This document shows, piece after piece, positions 1 to 6,694 of a stretch of DNA of 19,933 nucleotides. The DNA lies in assembly GCA_943913625.1 (NCBI GenBank), contig CALTYW010000024.1, positions 1 through 19,933 on the forward strand. The letters are read 5' to 3'. The position numbers and the translations under genes are program-made. A model generated the notes under the pieces. The model searched no databases. It saw only the letters and a list, made by a program, of their open reading frames with translations, and had not been told where the DNA came from. How positions within the stretch are numbered: the stretch's first letter is position 1; each line of letters begins with the position of its first letter. The DNA is from an uncultured Campylobacter sp. (GTDB taxonomy: Bacteria > Actinomycetota > Actinomycetes > Mycobacteriales > Mycobacteriaceae).

Positions 1-137
1 GCTACGGCGGCGACATCTCCCGTAAGCGCAAGCTTTTGGAGAAGCAGAAGGCCGGCAAGAAGCGCATGAAGGCCATCGGCTCGGTGACTGTGCCCCAGGA
101 GGCGTTCGTGGCGGCGCTTTCCACCGACGAGGAGTAG
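1..137 (+). CDS. lepA: Elongation factor 4 (LepA), C-terminal end only
   Basis: The reading frame starts at base 3 and runs to TAG at 135-137, giving about 44 residues that begin [20 protein letters not shown] and end in an acidic STDEE tail. The Y-G-G-D-[IV]-[ST]-R-K-[RK]-K-L-L-x-K-Q-K stretch is the highly conserved C-terminal domain of LepA/EF4, the ribosome-associated GTPase that back-translocates or remodels stalled ribosomes. The basic patch is the part that reaches the peptidyl-transferase centre. The start and the GTPase domains lie outside the window. The gene converges on the minus-strand DUF559-like gene, with about 100 bp between the two stop codons. Confidence 0.93.
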   Translation, partial: YGGDISRKRKLLEKQKAGKKRMKAIGSVTVPQEAFVAALSTDEE

Positions 138-144
138 GTTTCGG

Positions 145-230
145 GGCCAGTGCAAAATCGTGCACCGATTTGTAAGGTTTTGCATTTCCCCAGGTGATTG
201 ACCGCCCAGTTGTAAAATTTTGCACTGGCC
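145..230. repeat. Convergent gap with perfect 14-bp inverted repeat and repeated TGCAAAA motifs
   Basis: GGCCAGTGCAAAAT at 145-158 is exactly matched by its reverse complement at 217-230, leaving a 58-base spacer. Inside, AAATCG (155-160) and CGATTT (166-171) can form a small 6-bp hairpin. TTTTGCA occurs at 178-184 and 218-224, each preceded by a related TTGTAA stretch, so there is also an imperfect direct repeat (about 166-184 and 205-223). The right arm is itself nearly palindromic (TGTAAAATTTTGCA). The element lies between two convergent stop codons. It could act as a bidirectional transcription-end structure, a binding site, or a scar of a mobile repeat. I cannot choose between these. Confidence 0.75.
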
Positions 231-238
231 GCCTGCTG

Positions 239-1216
239 TTAGGCCGGTTTGAGCAACCCCCGGCACCGCAGCTCCTTCAGGATCAGCTGCTCCAGGACCT
301 CGAGGCACTTCTCCCGGGTTTCTGAATAGCACCGGATGACGGTCCAACCGTGCAGCGACGAGGTGATGTTGATCAGTGAGTCCTTCTTCCGCTGCTGGAA
401 ATCCATGTGGTGCCGGCCGTCGTACATCACTGCGATCTTGAGGTCCGAGATTGCCAGGTCGAACGTGGTGACGATCCGGTTGCCGTCGTAAAGCACGACC
501 TGCTCCTGCAGCTCTAGACCGTACTTCGCCACAATGACCGAGACCAGTAGCCGAAGTTCCGTCTCCATCGGAGAGTCGGCCTTCGCGCTCGTTAGGGGGA
601 GAAGCTTTTTCAGCCACCGCGCATTCAGCTGTCCCTGAGCGGCCTCTCGCAGGTCGACGAGGACGACACCCAAAAACCGGCGGGCGCAATCGATGAGTTG
701 GATCGACATCACCTCCGTGTCGTTCAATCCGGAAACTGGTGACGTAGCCCACTGATGCTCCCGCTGTTTTATCTGACGCAGCGCGTCCGCGACGGCGATC
801 GCAGGGGGAGACACCTGGATGGAAACACCCCGGTGAGTGGCCAAAACTGGAGTCGAATCGCCGCGGCGAATGCGTTGCAGCGCCGGTGTGGTCGCGGTGG
901 CCGCCGTCTTTTTCGCCACCCGCGCCAGCAGCGTCGTGTCCGCGCCCTCCACCAGAAACGGTAGTCCGTACAGCGCCAGCGCAGAGAACCCCGCCACCAC
1001 TGATCCCGGCCGTTCGACGGCGTGCACGACGGCACGCGCGGCCGCCGGCGCGTAGTAGCCGATGCCGCGCGGGTGGCAGCTGGCCTCCATGTTCACGACC
1101 CACGGCTCGCGCATGTCTTCGGCGCGCACGTAGCGCTGGGCGCTGACGCGGTGGTACCGCCGCCCCTGTTCGAGTTGCTCCTGGTTACAAATGATTGCGT
1201 TGAATTGAACGTCCAT
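239..1216 (-). CDS. AbiEi-like / DUF559 protein with PD-(D/E)XK (Vsr-like) C-terminal fold
   Basis: The protein is 325 aa, starting at ATG 1216 (MDVQFNAIIC). The frame is open further upstream, but that extension is only the shadow of the preceding gene. The N-terminal part (YHRVSAQRYVRAED, then SVVAGFSALALYGLPFL, then a HRGVSIQVSPPAIAVADAL stretch) matches the layout of actinobacterial AbiEi-like proteins with a small DNA-binding head. The C-terminal part has the DUF559/Vsr nuclease-fold pattern: PMETELRLL, then TFDLAISDLKIAVMYDGRHH, then a GWTVIRCYSE strand. The Asp of TFDLA and the acidic METEL are candidate metal ligands. The usual E-x-D-G is Y-D-G here, so catalysis is uncertain. The start lies inside the preceding CPBP gene (32-bp overlap), with no clear ribosome binding site, so translation is probably coupled. 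To the eye, its 5' coding half has more A/T at third positions than its neighbours. Confidence 0.72.
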   Translation of the reverse strand: MDVQFNAIICNQEQLEQGRRYHRVSAQRYVRAEDMREPWVVNMEASCHPRGIGYYAPAAARAVVHAVERPGSVVAGFSALALYGLPFLVEGADTTLLARVAKKTAATATTPALQRIRRGDSTPVLATHRGVSIQVSPPAIAVADALRQIKQREHQWATSPVSGLNDTEVMSIQLIDCARRFLGVVLVDLREAAQGQLNARWLKKLLPLTSAKADSPMETELRLLVSVIVAKYGLELQEQVVLYDGNRIVTTFDLAISDLKIAVMYDGRHHMDFQQRKKDSLINITSSLHGWTVIRCYSETREKCLEVLEQLILKELRCRGLLKPA

Positions 1217-1922
1217 GGGTATTGGACGCGCGCGAGCCCGCCCCGGTTCCGAGCAACAATCCACCCGCCAACACCACAGCCGCCAAATCCACCCACGGCG
1301 CGCCCACGTGTACCGGCGCCCCCGCGACCAGCGGAAGGTAAAACGCCAGGTTGCCGGCGCAGTGGAGGGCCCATGGGGCTTCGAGGCCGTCGAAACGCCA
1401 CGCCAAGACCGCCGCACACGCCGCAAACACGGCAGCGTCGACGCCCGCCGGATGCAGCGTCACGAATAGCACCGCCGCCACCCCGTACGCCACCCACGGC
1501 GACCGCGCGCCCGTCAGCTGCGGCAACGCCCCGCGAAACACCGCTTCCTCCGCGGCCGTCTGCAGCGGCACCGCACACAGCACGAGGAGCATTTGCTTAT
1601 CGACGCCCACGTCCCCCAACCACATCCTCCACCCCAACACCGGCAGGTACACCAGCGACACGATCGCCAACGACCGCACCACCAACCTCCAGCGCACCCG
1701 GCGGGCGGGCCCGAGGATCTCGCGCCAGTCGCGCCCGGCCCAGCGCGCCGCCACGAACGGGGCAGGCAGCGCGCAGGCGACGGCGACGACGGGGCGCAGT
1801 ACCCCAAACGGCGGCGCCAACACCAAGGTCAGCGCCATCACGAACACGAACGCCGCCACCACCAGCAGCACAAATTCCAACAACCGGCGCTGCCACGGCC
1901 GGTCGGACCCGAGGAGGTGCAT
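1185..1922 (-). CDS. CPBP-family (Abi/CAAX-like) intramembrane glutamic protease
   Basis: A 245-aa, strongly hydrophobic protein with the three CPBP signatures in order: EEAVFR (E125, E126, R130; motif EExxxR), FVTLH (F153, H157; motif FxxxH) and HCAGN (H187, N191; motif HxxxN). These form the active site buried in the membrane in Rce1-type glutamic proteases. Bacterial relatives are linked to bacteriocin self-immunity, regulation of secretion, or unknown jobs. Its ATG (1922-1920) directly abuts the TAA stop of the upstream fusion gene (1925-1923), so the two are almost certainly translationally coupled. Its own 3' end overlaps the DUF559-like gene by 32 bp. The substrate cannot be inferred. 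The last 18 or so residues are polar and may be a cytoplasmic tail. Confidence 0.85.
   Translation of the reverse strand: MHLLGSDRPWQRRLLEFVLLVVAAFVFVMALTLVLAPPFGVLRPVVAVACALPAPFVAARWAGRDWREILGPARRVRWRLVVRSLAIVSLVYLPVLGWRMWLGDVGVDKQMLLVLCAVPLQTAAEEAVFRGALPQLTGARSPWVAYGVAAVLFVTLHPAGVDAAVFAACAAVLAWRFDGLEAPWALHCAGNLAFYLPLVAGAPVHVGAPWVDLAAVVLAGGLLLGTGAGSRASNTHGRSIQRNHL
1592..1608 (+). repeat. 12-mer copy GCTTATCGACGC (exact)
   Basis: TTTGCTTATCGACGCCC, with the exact core at 1595-1606. It lies antisense inside the second CPBP gene, where it encodes V-D-K-Q on the minus strand. Confidence 0.6.
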
Positions 1923-3500
1923 TTACTCGCCTGTCCGCTGCACCAGATGCCCTTCCGGCACCGGCCCGGCCGTCACGCGCATGGAAATGCCCGCCGACTC
2001 GCCCGGTGCCAGCGACACACCTTCGCGATCTGCACCAAGCAGCGCCGGTTCCACGCAGACGAACTCCCGCCACTCCTCGTCGCCCAAATCGGGCGCGTCC
2101 GCACAGGCATCAGGTCCCGGGTTCCACACCACGGTGTGGTCGGTGCCGGAGGTTTCGATGCGGATCCAGCGGTTGCCGTCGTCAAGCAAAACGGGCCCCT
2201 GGGAACGCACCACGGCGTCGACCTCGGAACCGAACGAAAGGTCCCCCTCGACGACACCCAAAGAGCCCGTGACCTTGTCAAACGCCTCGCTTCCGGCCAG
2301 CCCGATCACCCGCGCCCGCTCAGCGTCGACCCGCCAGTAGGGGTGGAGGGCGAGTTGGATGAGGCGGGGCTCCGAAGCGTCGTTAGTCGCGCGCAGCTCG
2401 AAGAATCCGCCGCGGGCGGTGAAGGCGAGCGTGAGGCCATCGCGAGTCAGGCGGGCGGTGTCGCTGCCCTCCGCGACGGTCCACACCGAGTTGCGCGCCC
2501 AGCCGTGCATCTCGGGGCCGAGGGTCTGCGCGAACCACGGCGCGACGACTGGGACGCCCGCGTGCGTCGAACCCAACTGGGATTGGAAGAGCAGGTCGCC
2601 GGCGGGGTGGGGCAAGTGCAGGATGTGCGCGTTGGTGGTGTACACCCGCGCCACCTTAGTGCCTGAAGACATCGCCAGCAGCAGCACGACCGCCCCGATC
2701 ATCGCCAGGTCCGTCGCCGCGTAGAGCCAGTAGCGCGGGCCGTCCTCGTCGGCGATGCCGGAGAACATGGCGTAGGAAATGGAGACGTTGTTGACTACGT
2801 GCACCGCAGTGGCGGACTCGATGCCGCCTGTGCGGTGCACCAGGTAGGAAGCGGCGAGGGCGAACATGCCGACGCTAACCATGCCGGCGGCGTCGTAGGG
2901 GTGGCCGATCACGAACAGCGGCACGGGCGCGAGGTAGGCGATCCAGGGGTTGGCCGTCCACGCGCCGATGGATTGGGTGAGCGAGCCGCGAAAGATCAGC
3001 TCCTCCGCCAGGCACTGCACCGGGATCACCGTCGCCGCCACGAGCGCGCAGAGCCAGAACGTCCGGTCCGCGCCCGCGGGCACTTCGCCGAAGATTGCCA
3101 GGTCAGCGACGAACATCAGCACGACTGGCCCGCCCACAATCGCCAGCGCCGGCAGGAACGCCCGCCACCGCCAGCGCCCTTCCACGGAGAGCACGTAGCG
3201 CGCCTTCCTGCCCGACGCCCACGCCGCCACGAACGCCATGGGCGCGGTGATGGCGATGGCGCCGTACGTGAGCAGCATCGTCTTCGGGTCGCTGTCGGGC
3301 GCGTCCTCGGTGCCGTCCATGACAAAGCTCTCGAGCCAGTCGAACCCGAGCACGCCCACCGCGCCGAGCACCCACACCACCTGCAGGACCGCGAAACCGA
3401 CCAGCACCACCCCGATCGCGACCGCGGGCCGCCACTTGCTGAACGCGCGGGTGCGTTCCGTCAGGCCGAGGCGGTGGTAGGGGGCGATGGTGGCGCTCAT
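1923..3500 (-). CDS. Fusion: CPBP intramembrane protease + hexose-6-phosphate mutarotase-like domain
   Basis: A 525-aa protein of two unlike halves in one uninterrupted frame. Residues 1-277 form a membrane domain of about eight helices with CPBP motifs: AEELIFR (E166, E167, R171), FVIGH (F196, H200) and HVVNN (H234, N238). The acidic loop at 53-77 and the basic loop at 97-114 suggest the N- and C-termini are both cytoplasmic. Residues about 278-525 follow the last helix with no linker and look like a YeaD-type D-hexose-6-phosphate epimerase. They contain GVPVVAPWF (315-323), HGWAR (H332), ALHPYWRV (H386), VVWNPGPDA and FVCVEPA (E484). The two His and the Glu match the mutarotase catalytic set. 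The usual RGG phosphate-site Arg appears as His (STHAGVP). An internal ATG at 2672 has no ribosome binding site, so I treat this as one gene. It is first in the operon with the second CPBP gene and the DUF559-like gene. Confidence 0.85.
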   Translation of the reverse strand: MSATIAPYHRLGLTERTRAFSKWRPAVAIGVVLVGFAVLQVVWVLGAVGVLGFDWLESFVMDGTEDAPDSDPKTMLLTYGAIAITAPMAFVAAWASGRKARYVLSVEGRWRWRAFLPALAIVGGPVVLMFVADLAIFGEVPAGADRTFWLCALVAATVIPVQCLAEELIFRGSLTQSIGAWTANPWIAYLAPVPLFVIGHPYDAAGMVSVGMFALAASYLVHRTGGIESATAVHVVNNVSISYAMFSGIADEDGPRYWLYAATDLAMIGAVVLLLAMSSGTKVARVYTTNAHILHLPHPAGDLLFQSQLGSTHAGVPVVAPWFAQTLGPEMHGWARNSVWTVAEGSDTARLTRDGLTLAFTARGGFFELRATNDASEPRLIQLALHPYWRVDAERARVIGLAGSEAFDKVTGSLGVVEGDLSFGSEVDAVVRSQGPVLLDDGNRWIRIETSGTDHTVVWNPGPDACADAPDLGDEEWREFVCVEPALLGADREGVSLAPGESAGISMRVTAGPVPEGHLVQRTGE

Positions 3501-3529
3501 GCCGATGAAGTCTAACTACCATCGCCGAC
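3501..3529. promoter_or_regulatory. 29-bp divergent start region, probably two leaderless promoters
   Basis: Only 29 bases separate the ATG of the minus-strand fusion gene (3500) from the ATG of the plus-strand iminopeptidase (3530), and neither start has a Shine-Dalgarno sequence. TACCAT at 3517-3522 on the + strand and TAGACT at 3514-3509 on the - strand both fit the actinobacterial -10 form TAnnnT. They sit 7-8 bases before their respective ATGs. That spacing is what leaderless transcripts need, and such transcripts are common in corynebacteria. Any -35 elements would fall inside the opposite gene. This is inferred from spacing only. Confidence 0.45.
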
Positions 3530-4724
3530 ATGCCCGTTCCACCCGTTCTACCGCAGCGAGAAATCCAGCTCGAGCGCGCAGGCGTCAGCGTCTTCGCGCG
3601 CGTCCTCGGCGACGCACACGCCCCCGCGCTGCTCTACCTGCAGGGCGGCCCTGGCTCGCCCGCGCCACGCGAGCGCCACGCCTGGATCGACACCGCGCTC
3701 ACCCGCGGCTACCAGGTGGTCCTTCTCGACCAGCGCGGCACGGGGCGCTCCTCCCGCATCGACCCGCAGGGGCCGTTGCCTATCCACGCTTCAACCCTCA
3801 CGCAACTCCGCGCCGACAACATCGTGGCCGACGCCGAAGCCATCAGGCAGGAACTCGGGCTTGAGCGCTGGGACGTGCTCGGCCAGTCCTTCGGCGGGTT
3901 CTGCCTCACCCGCTACCTGGCGGCGCACCCGGAGTCGGTGAGCCACGCGTTTTTCACCGGCGGCCTGCCCACCGTCGACCGCGGAGTGGACGAGGTGTAC
4001 CGGGCGACCTTTGCCAAGCTGCGCGCCCGCCACCTGCGGTTCAACGCCCAGTACCCGCGCGCTGAGGGAATGGTGCGCGAGGTCTGCCGCCACCTCGACC
4101 AAGAGGATGAGACCCTGCCGACAGGGGAGCGGCTGACCACGCGGCGCCTTCGCACCCTCGGCATCGCGCTCGGCCGCGAGGACGGCTGCGAGGCGCTCGC
4201 CCGCCTCTTCGAGGCGCCCTTCCACCCGAACGGCCGCCTGCGCACGGACTTCCTCGCGGAGGTGGGCGAGCGCGTCAGCTTCGCCAAAGCGCCGCTGTAC
4301 GCCGCCGTCCACGAATCCATCTACGGCGGCACGGTGCCCGGCCCGACCGCCTGGTCGGCGCAGCGCGTCTCCGAAACCCTCGACGGCTTCGCGCCGGACG
4401 CCTCACCCGACGACGCCGACTTCTTCCTCACCGGCGAGCACATCTTCCCCTTCCAGTTCTCCGTCGCTTCGCCCCTTCGCCCGCGCGGCCGAGGAGCTTT
4501 CGCGTATCGACGACTGGCCCAACCTCTACCAGAACCTCACCCCCGCCCGTTCGGCCTACGCCGTCGTGTACACCGACGACATCTACGTCCCCCGCGAGCT
4601 CTCCTTGGAAACCGCGAGCGCGATCGGCGCGGAGGTGTACGAGACGGCCAACTTCCAGCACGACGGCCTGCGCCGCCACGGCGCCGAAGTCCTGGGCACC
4701 CTCATGGACATGGCGGGGGTGTAG
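3530..4724 (+). pseudogene. pip: Proline iminopeptidase (alpha/beta hydrolase), frameshifted
   Basis: The first part reads as a proline iminopeptidase, an enzyme that removes N-terminal proline from peptides. It has the GGPGSP oxyanion loop, VLLDQRGTGRSS, and the nucleophile elbow GQSFGG, and continues to GEHIFPFQFSV. Near 4467-4482 the frame breaks. The family sequence resumes in another frame as RPFARAAEELSRIDDWPNLY, with TDDIYVPRELSLETA and QHDGLRRHG, ending at TAG 4722-4724. The Asp of DDIYV and the His of HDGLR are the other two catalytic residues, so the product of the first frame (which runs on into antisense of the neighbour) should be inactive. Adding one more copy of the 8-bp repeat would restore one 400-aa frame, close to family length. 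A sequencing error or reversible slippage would look the same. Confidence 0.82.
4467..4482. repeat. Tandem 8-bp repeat (CTTCGCCC x2) at the pip frameshift
   Basis: CTTCGCCC occurs twice head to tail (4467-4474 and 4475-4482), exactly where the iminopeptidase frame is lost. A third copy would restore the downstream frame and give SVASPLRPFARAAEEL, which lines up with the family pattern (acidic residues, P-x-L-R-P-F). The simplest history is loss of one 8-bp unit by strand slippage, though a different 2-base loss or 1-base gain is also possible. Confidence 0.7.
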
Positions 4725-4732
4725 CGGGGCAG

Positions 4733-6694
4733 CTACTTCTCTTCCTGGTTGTCCACGGCGGTGTCCTGGTACATCTCCGTGATGCTGGTGCTGCCGCCCT
4801 CGGCCTTCGGGTCGGCATCGTTATCCTGGTCAGCGGAGTAGCCGTCGGACCATTCGCCGGTTTCGTAGTCGTAGCCCACGGGCTTGCCTTCTTCATCGGT
4901 GCGGCGGTACCACTCGGTGAGATCGTCGGCGGTGGAGTCGAAGGTCGCGCCTGCGCCCATGCCGTCCTCAGCCGGCTCGACGGCGAGTTCGAAGTCGTCG
5001 CCGTACTCTTCCAGGCCGCGGATCACGGCGGATTTCACCGCGTTGCGGGCGTAGGAGTTGCGGATGGCAATCGGGTCGGTCGACAGGTCGCGCACAAACG
5101 AGTACATGAGCACCAGGATGACGATGGAGAACGGCATCGCCGACAGGATGGTCAGCGACTGCAGGCCGGACAGGGCGTCTTCGCCGCCGGTGAGCAGCAT
5201 GACCACGGCGATGCCCATCATGCACAGGCCCCAGAACACCACGACGAGCTTGTTCGGCTCCGGGTCGCCCTTCGACGACATGGAGCCCATCACCACGGAC
5301 GCGGAGTCCGCGGAGGTGATGAAGAACACGCTCAGGATGCCCATCAGGATAAACGGCGTGATGGATGCGAGCGGGAGCTCGCCGAACATGTTGAACAGCA
5401 CCTGCTCGGGCGTTGCGGTGCCGTCGAAGCCGTCCACGCCGTCGCGGGAGAAGGTGATCGCGGTGCCGCCGAAGACGGTGAAAGCGAGGATGAGCACGAA
5501 CGTGGGCACCAGGATGGACACGGTGACGAACTGGCGCAGCGTGCGGCCGCGGGAGATCTTCGCGATGAACATGCCCACGAACGGCGCCCAGGCGATCCAC
5601 CACGCCCAGTAGAACGCGGTCCAGTCCGTCTGGAACTCGAGCGTTTCCTCACCCCAGGACGGCGAGCGGGACGCCATGTCGAAGAACCCGTCGATGTAGG
5701 ACAAAGCACCCGACGGCAGGAGGTTGACGAGCAGCAGGGTCGGGCCCGCGACGAAGACGAACAGGATGGCCAGGAAGGTAAACGAGATGTTGATGTTGGA
5801 CAGGATGCGGATGCCCTTGCCCACGCCGGAGACGGCGGAGATGACGAAGCCGATGGTCAGCACACCCATGACGGTGAGCAGGATGCCCATCGACGTCTCG
5901 TCGCCGCCGCGGATGATCGCGATGCCCTGGCCGATCTGCAGCGTGGAGATGCCCAAGCTGGCCGCGGTGCCGAACAGCGTCGCCACGATTGCCAGGATGT
6001 CGATGATGGTGCCGGTCGTCCCTGAGCGCTTCGTGATGGGGGTGAACAGCGAACTCATCAGCGTCGGGCGGCCGCGCCGGTAGCAGGAGTACGCCATCGC
6101 GCCGCCGACCAGGGTGTACATGGCCCACGGGTTGACACCCCAGTGGAAGCCGGCCTGCGCCATCGCCTGGTGGAGGGCTTCCTCGGTGCCGGGCTCGACG
6201 GTCAGCGGCGGCGGGTTGAGGTACATGTGCAGCGGCTCGGACGGGCCGAAGAAGAAGATGCCCACGCCGATGCCGGCGGCGAACATCATGGACACCCAGG
6301 AGAAGAAGGAGAACTCCGGCTTCTCGTCGTCCTTGCCCAGCTTGATGTCGCCGAAGCGGGAGAACGCGAGCACCACCATGAGCACCACGCACACGATGAG
6401 CAGCACGTTGAACAGCCAGCCGAAGTGGCGCAGGCCCCAGGTGAGCATGTCGCCGGACACGGCCGCCACCTGCTGCGGGTTGGTCACGCCCCAGGCAACG
6501 AAGGCGAGGATGGCCACGGCGGTGACGCCGAAGACCACTTTGTCGATGCCGAAGCGGTATCGGTTTTCCTCGATCGCGATACCTGGCACCAGGCCGGGGT
6601 GCATGTTGTCGGGGTACTTCGCTGCCGGGGTGCGTTTCACCCGCATGAAGTCGCCCGAGAGGCGTCTTTGCTCGTTCTTGCTTTCTCCTGTCAT
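4733..6694 (-). CDS. ectP: BCCT-family compatible-solute transporter, EctP-like
   Basis: A 653-aa sodium-coupled carrier of the betaine/carnitine/choline family. It has a basic N-terminal tail (to about residue 50), twelve or so membrane helices, the glycine stretch AAGIGVGIFFFG (139-150) that binds sodium and substrate, W185/W190/Y193 in FHWGVNPWAMY, and the TM8 signature FYWAWWIAWAPF with FIAKISRGR. The C-terminal tail of about 95 residues is strongly acidic (EEYGDDFELAV onward), unlike the basic osmosensing tail of BetP. I recall C. glutamicum ectP as the neighbour of the luciferase-like gene next to brnQ, and that supports EctP over LcoP or BetP. Likely substrates are ectoine, proline and betaine. 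The start ATG overlaps the ribokinase stop (ATGA), so it is the last gene of the long operon. It converges on pip with an 8-bp gap and no evident terminator. Confidence 0.82.
   Translation of the reverse strand: MTGESKNEQRRLSGDFMRVKRTPAAKYPDNMHPGLVPGIAIEENRYRFGIDKVVFGVTAVAILAFVAWGVTNPQQVAAVSGDMLTWGLRHFGWLFNVLLIVCVVLMVVLAFSRFGDIKLGKDDEKPEFSFFSWVSMMFAAGIGVGIFFFGPSEPLHMYLNPPPLTVEPGTEEALHQAMAQAGFHWGVNPWAMYTLVGGAMAYSCYRRGRPTLMSSLFTPITKRSGTTGTIIDILAIVATLFGTAASLGISTLQIGQGIAIIRGGDETSMGILLTVMGVLTIGFVISAVSGVGKGIRILSNINISFTFLAILFVFVAGPTLLLVNLLPSGALSYIDGFFDMASRSPSWGEETLEFQTDWTAFYWAWWIAWAPFVGMFIAKISRGRTLRQFVTVSILVPTFVLILAFTVFGGTAITFSRDGVDGFDGTATPEQVLFNMFGELPLASITPFILMGILSVFFITSADSASVVMGSMSSKGDPEPNKLVVVFWGLCMMGIAVVMLLTGGEDALSGLQSLTILSAMPFSIVILVLMYSFVRDLSTDPIAIRNSYARNAVKSAVIRGLEEYGDDFELAVEPAEDGMGAGATFDSTADDLTEWYRRTDEEGKPVGYDYETGEWSDGYSADQDNDADPKAEGGSTSITEMYQDTAVDNQEEK

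Noticed and set aside
1217..1426. N-terminal extension of the DUF559-like gene (70 more residues)
   Set aside because: It is Arg/Trp-rich and is the out-of-frame complement of the CPBP gene. The family-like sequence starts near MDVQFN.
1592..1608. The recurring motif as DnaA boxes
   Set aside because: TTATCGACG differs from TTATCCACA at two positions that matter, the copies are kilobases apart, and no dnaA or dnaN lies nearby.
1022..2272. Long Pro/Arg/Thr-rich plus-strand frame
   Set aside because: The composition is typical of antisense frames in GC-rich DNA, and it lies opposite three well-supported genes.
2377..2391. Another motif copy (CGACGCTTC on the minus strand)
   Set aside because: It shares nine bases with the motif flank but differs in the TTAT core, so it is too weak to count.
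2650..2672. Separate gene start for the mutarotase domain at ATG 2672
   Set aside because: There is no ribosome binding site and no stop codon in the protease part, and the codon lies at the end of the last membrane helix.
4722..4736. TAGC/GCTA palindrome between pip and the BCCT gene as a terminator
   Set aside because: It has a stem of only four pairs made from the two stop codons and no T-tract.
3530..6025. An 831-aa plus-strand open frame starting at the iminopeptidase
   Set aside because: After about 4475 it is a His/Asp/Arg-rich antisense shadow of the BCCT gene. The genuine iminopeptidase sequence continues in another frame and ends at 4724.
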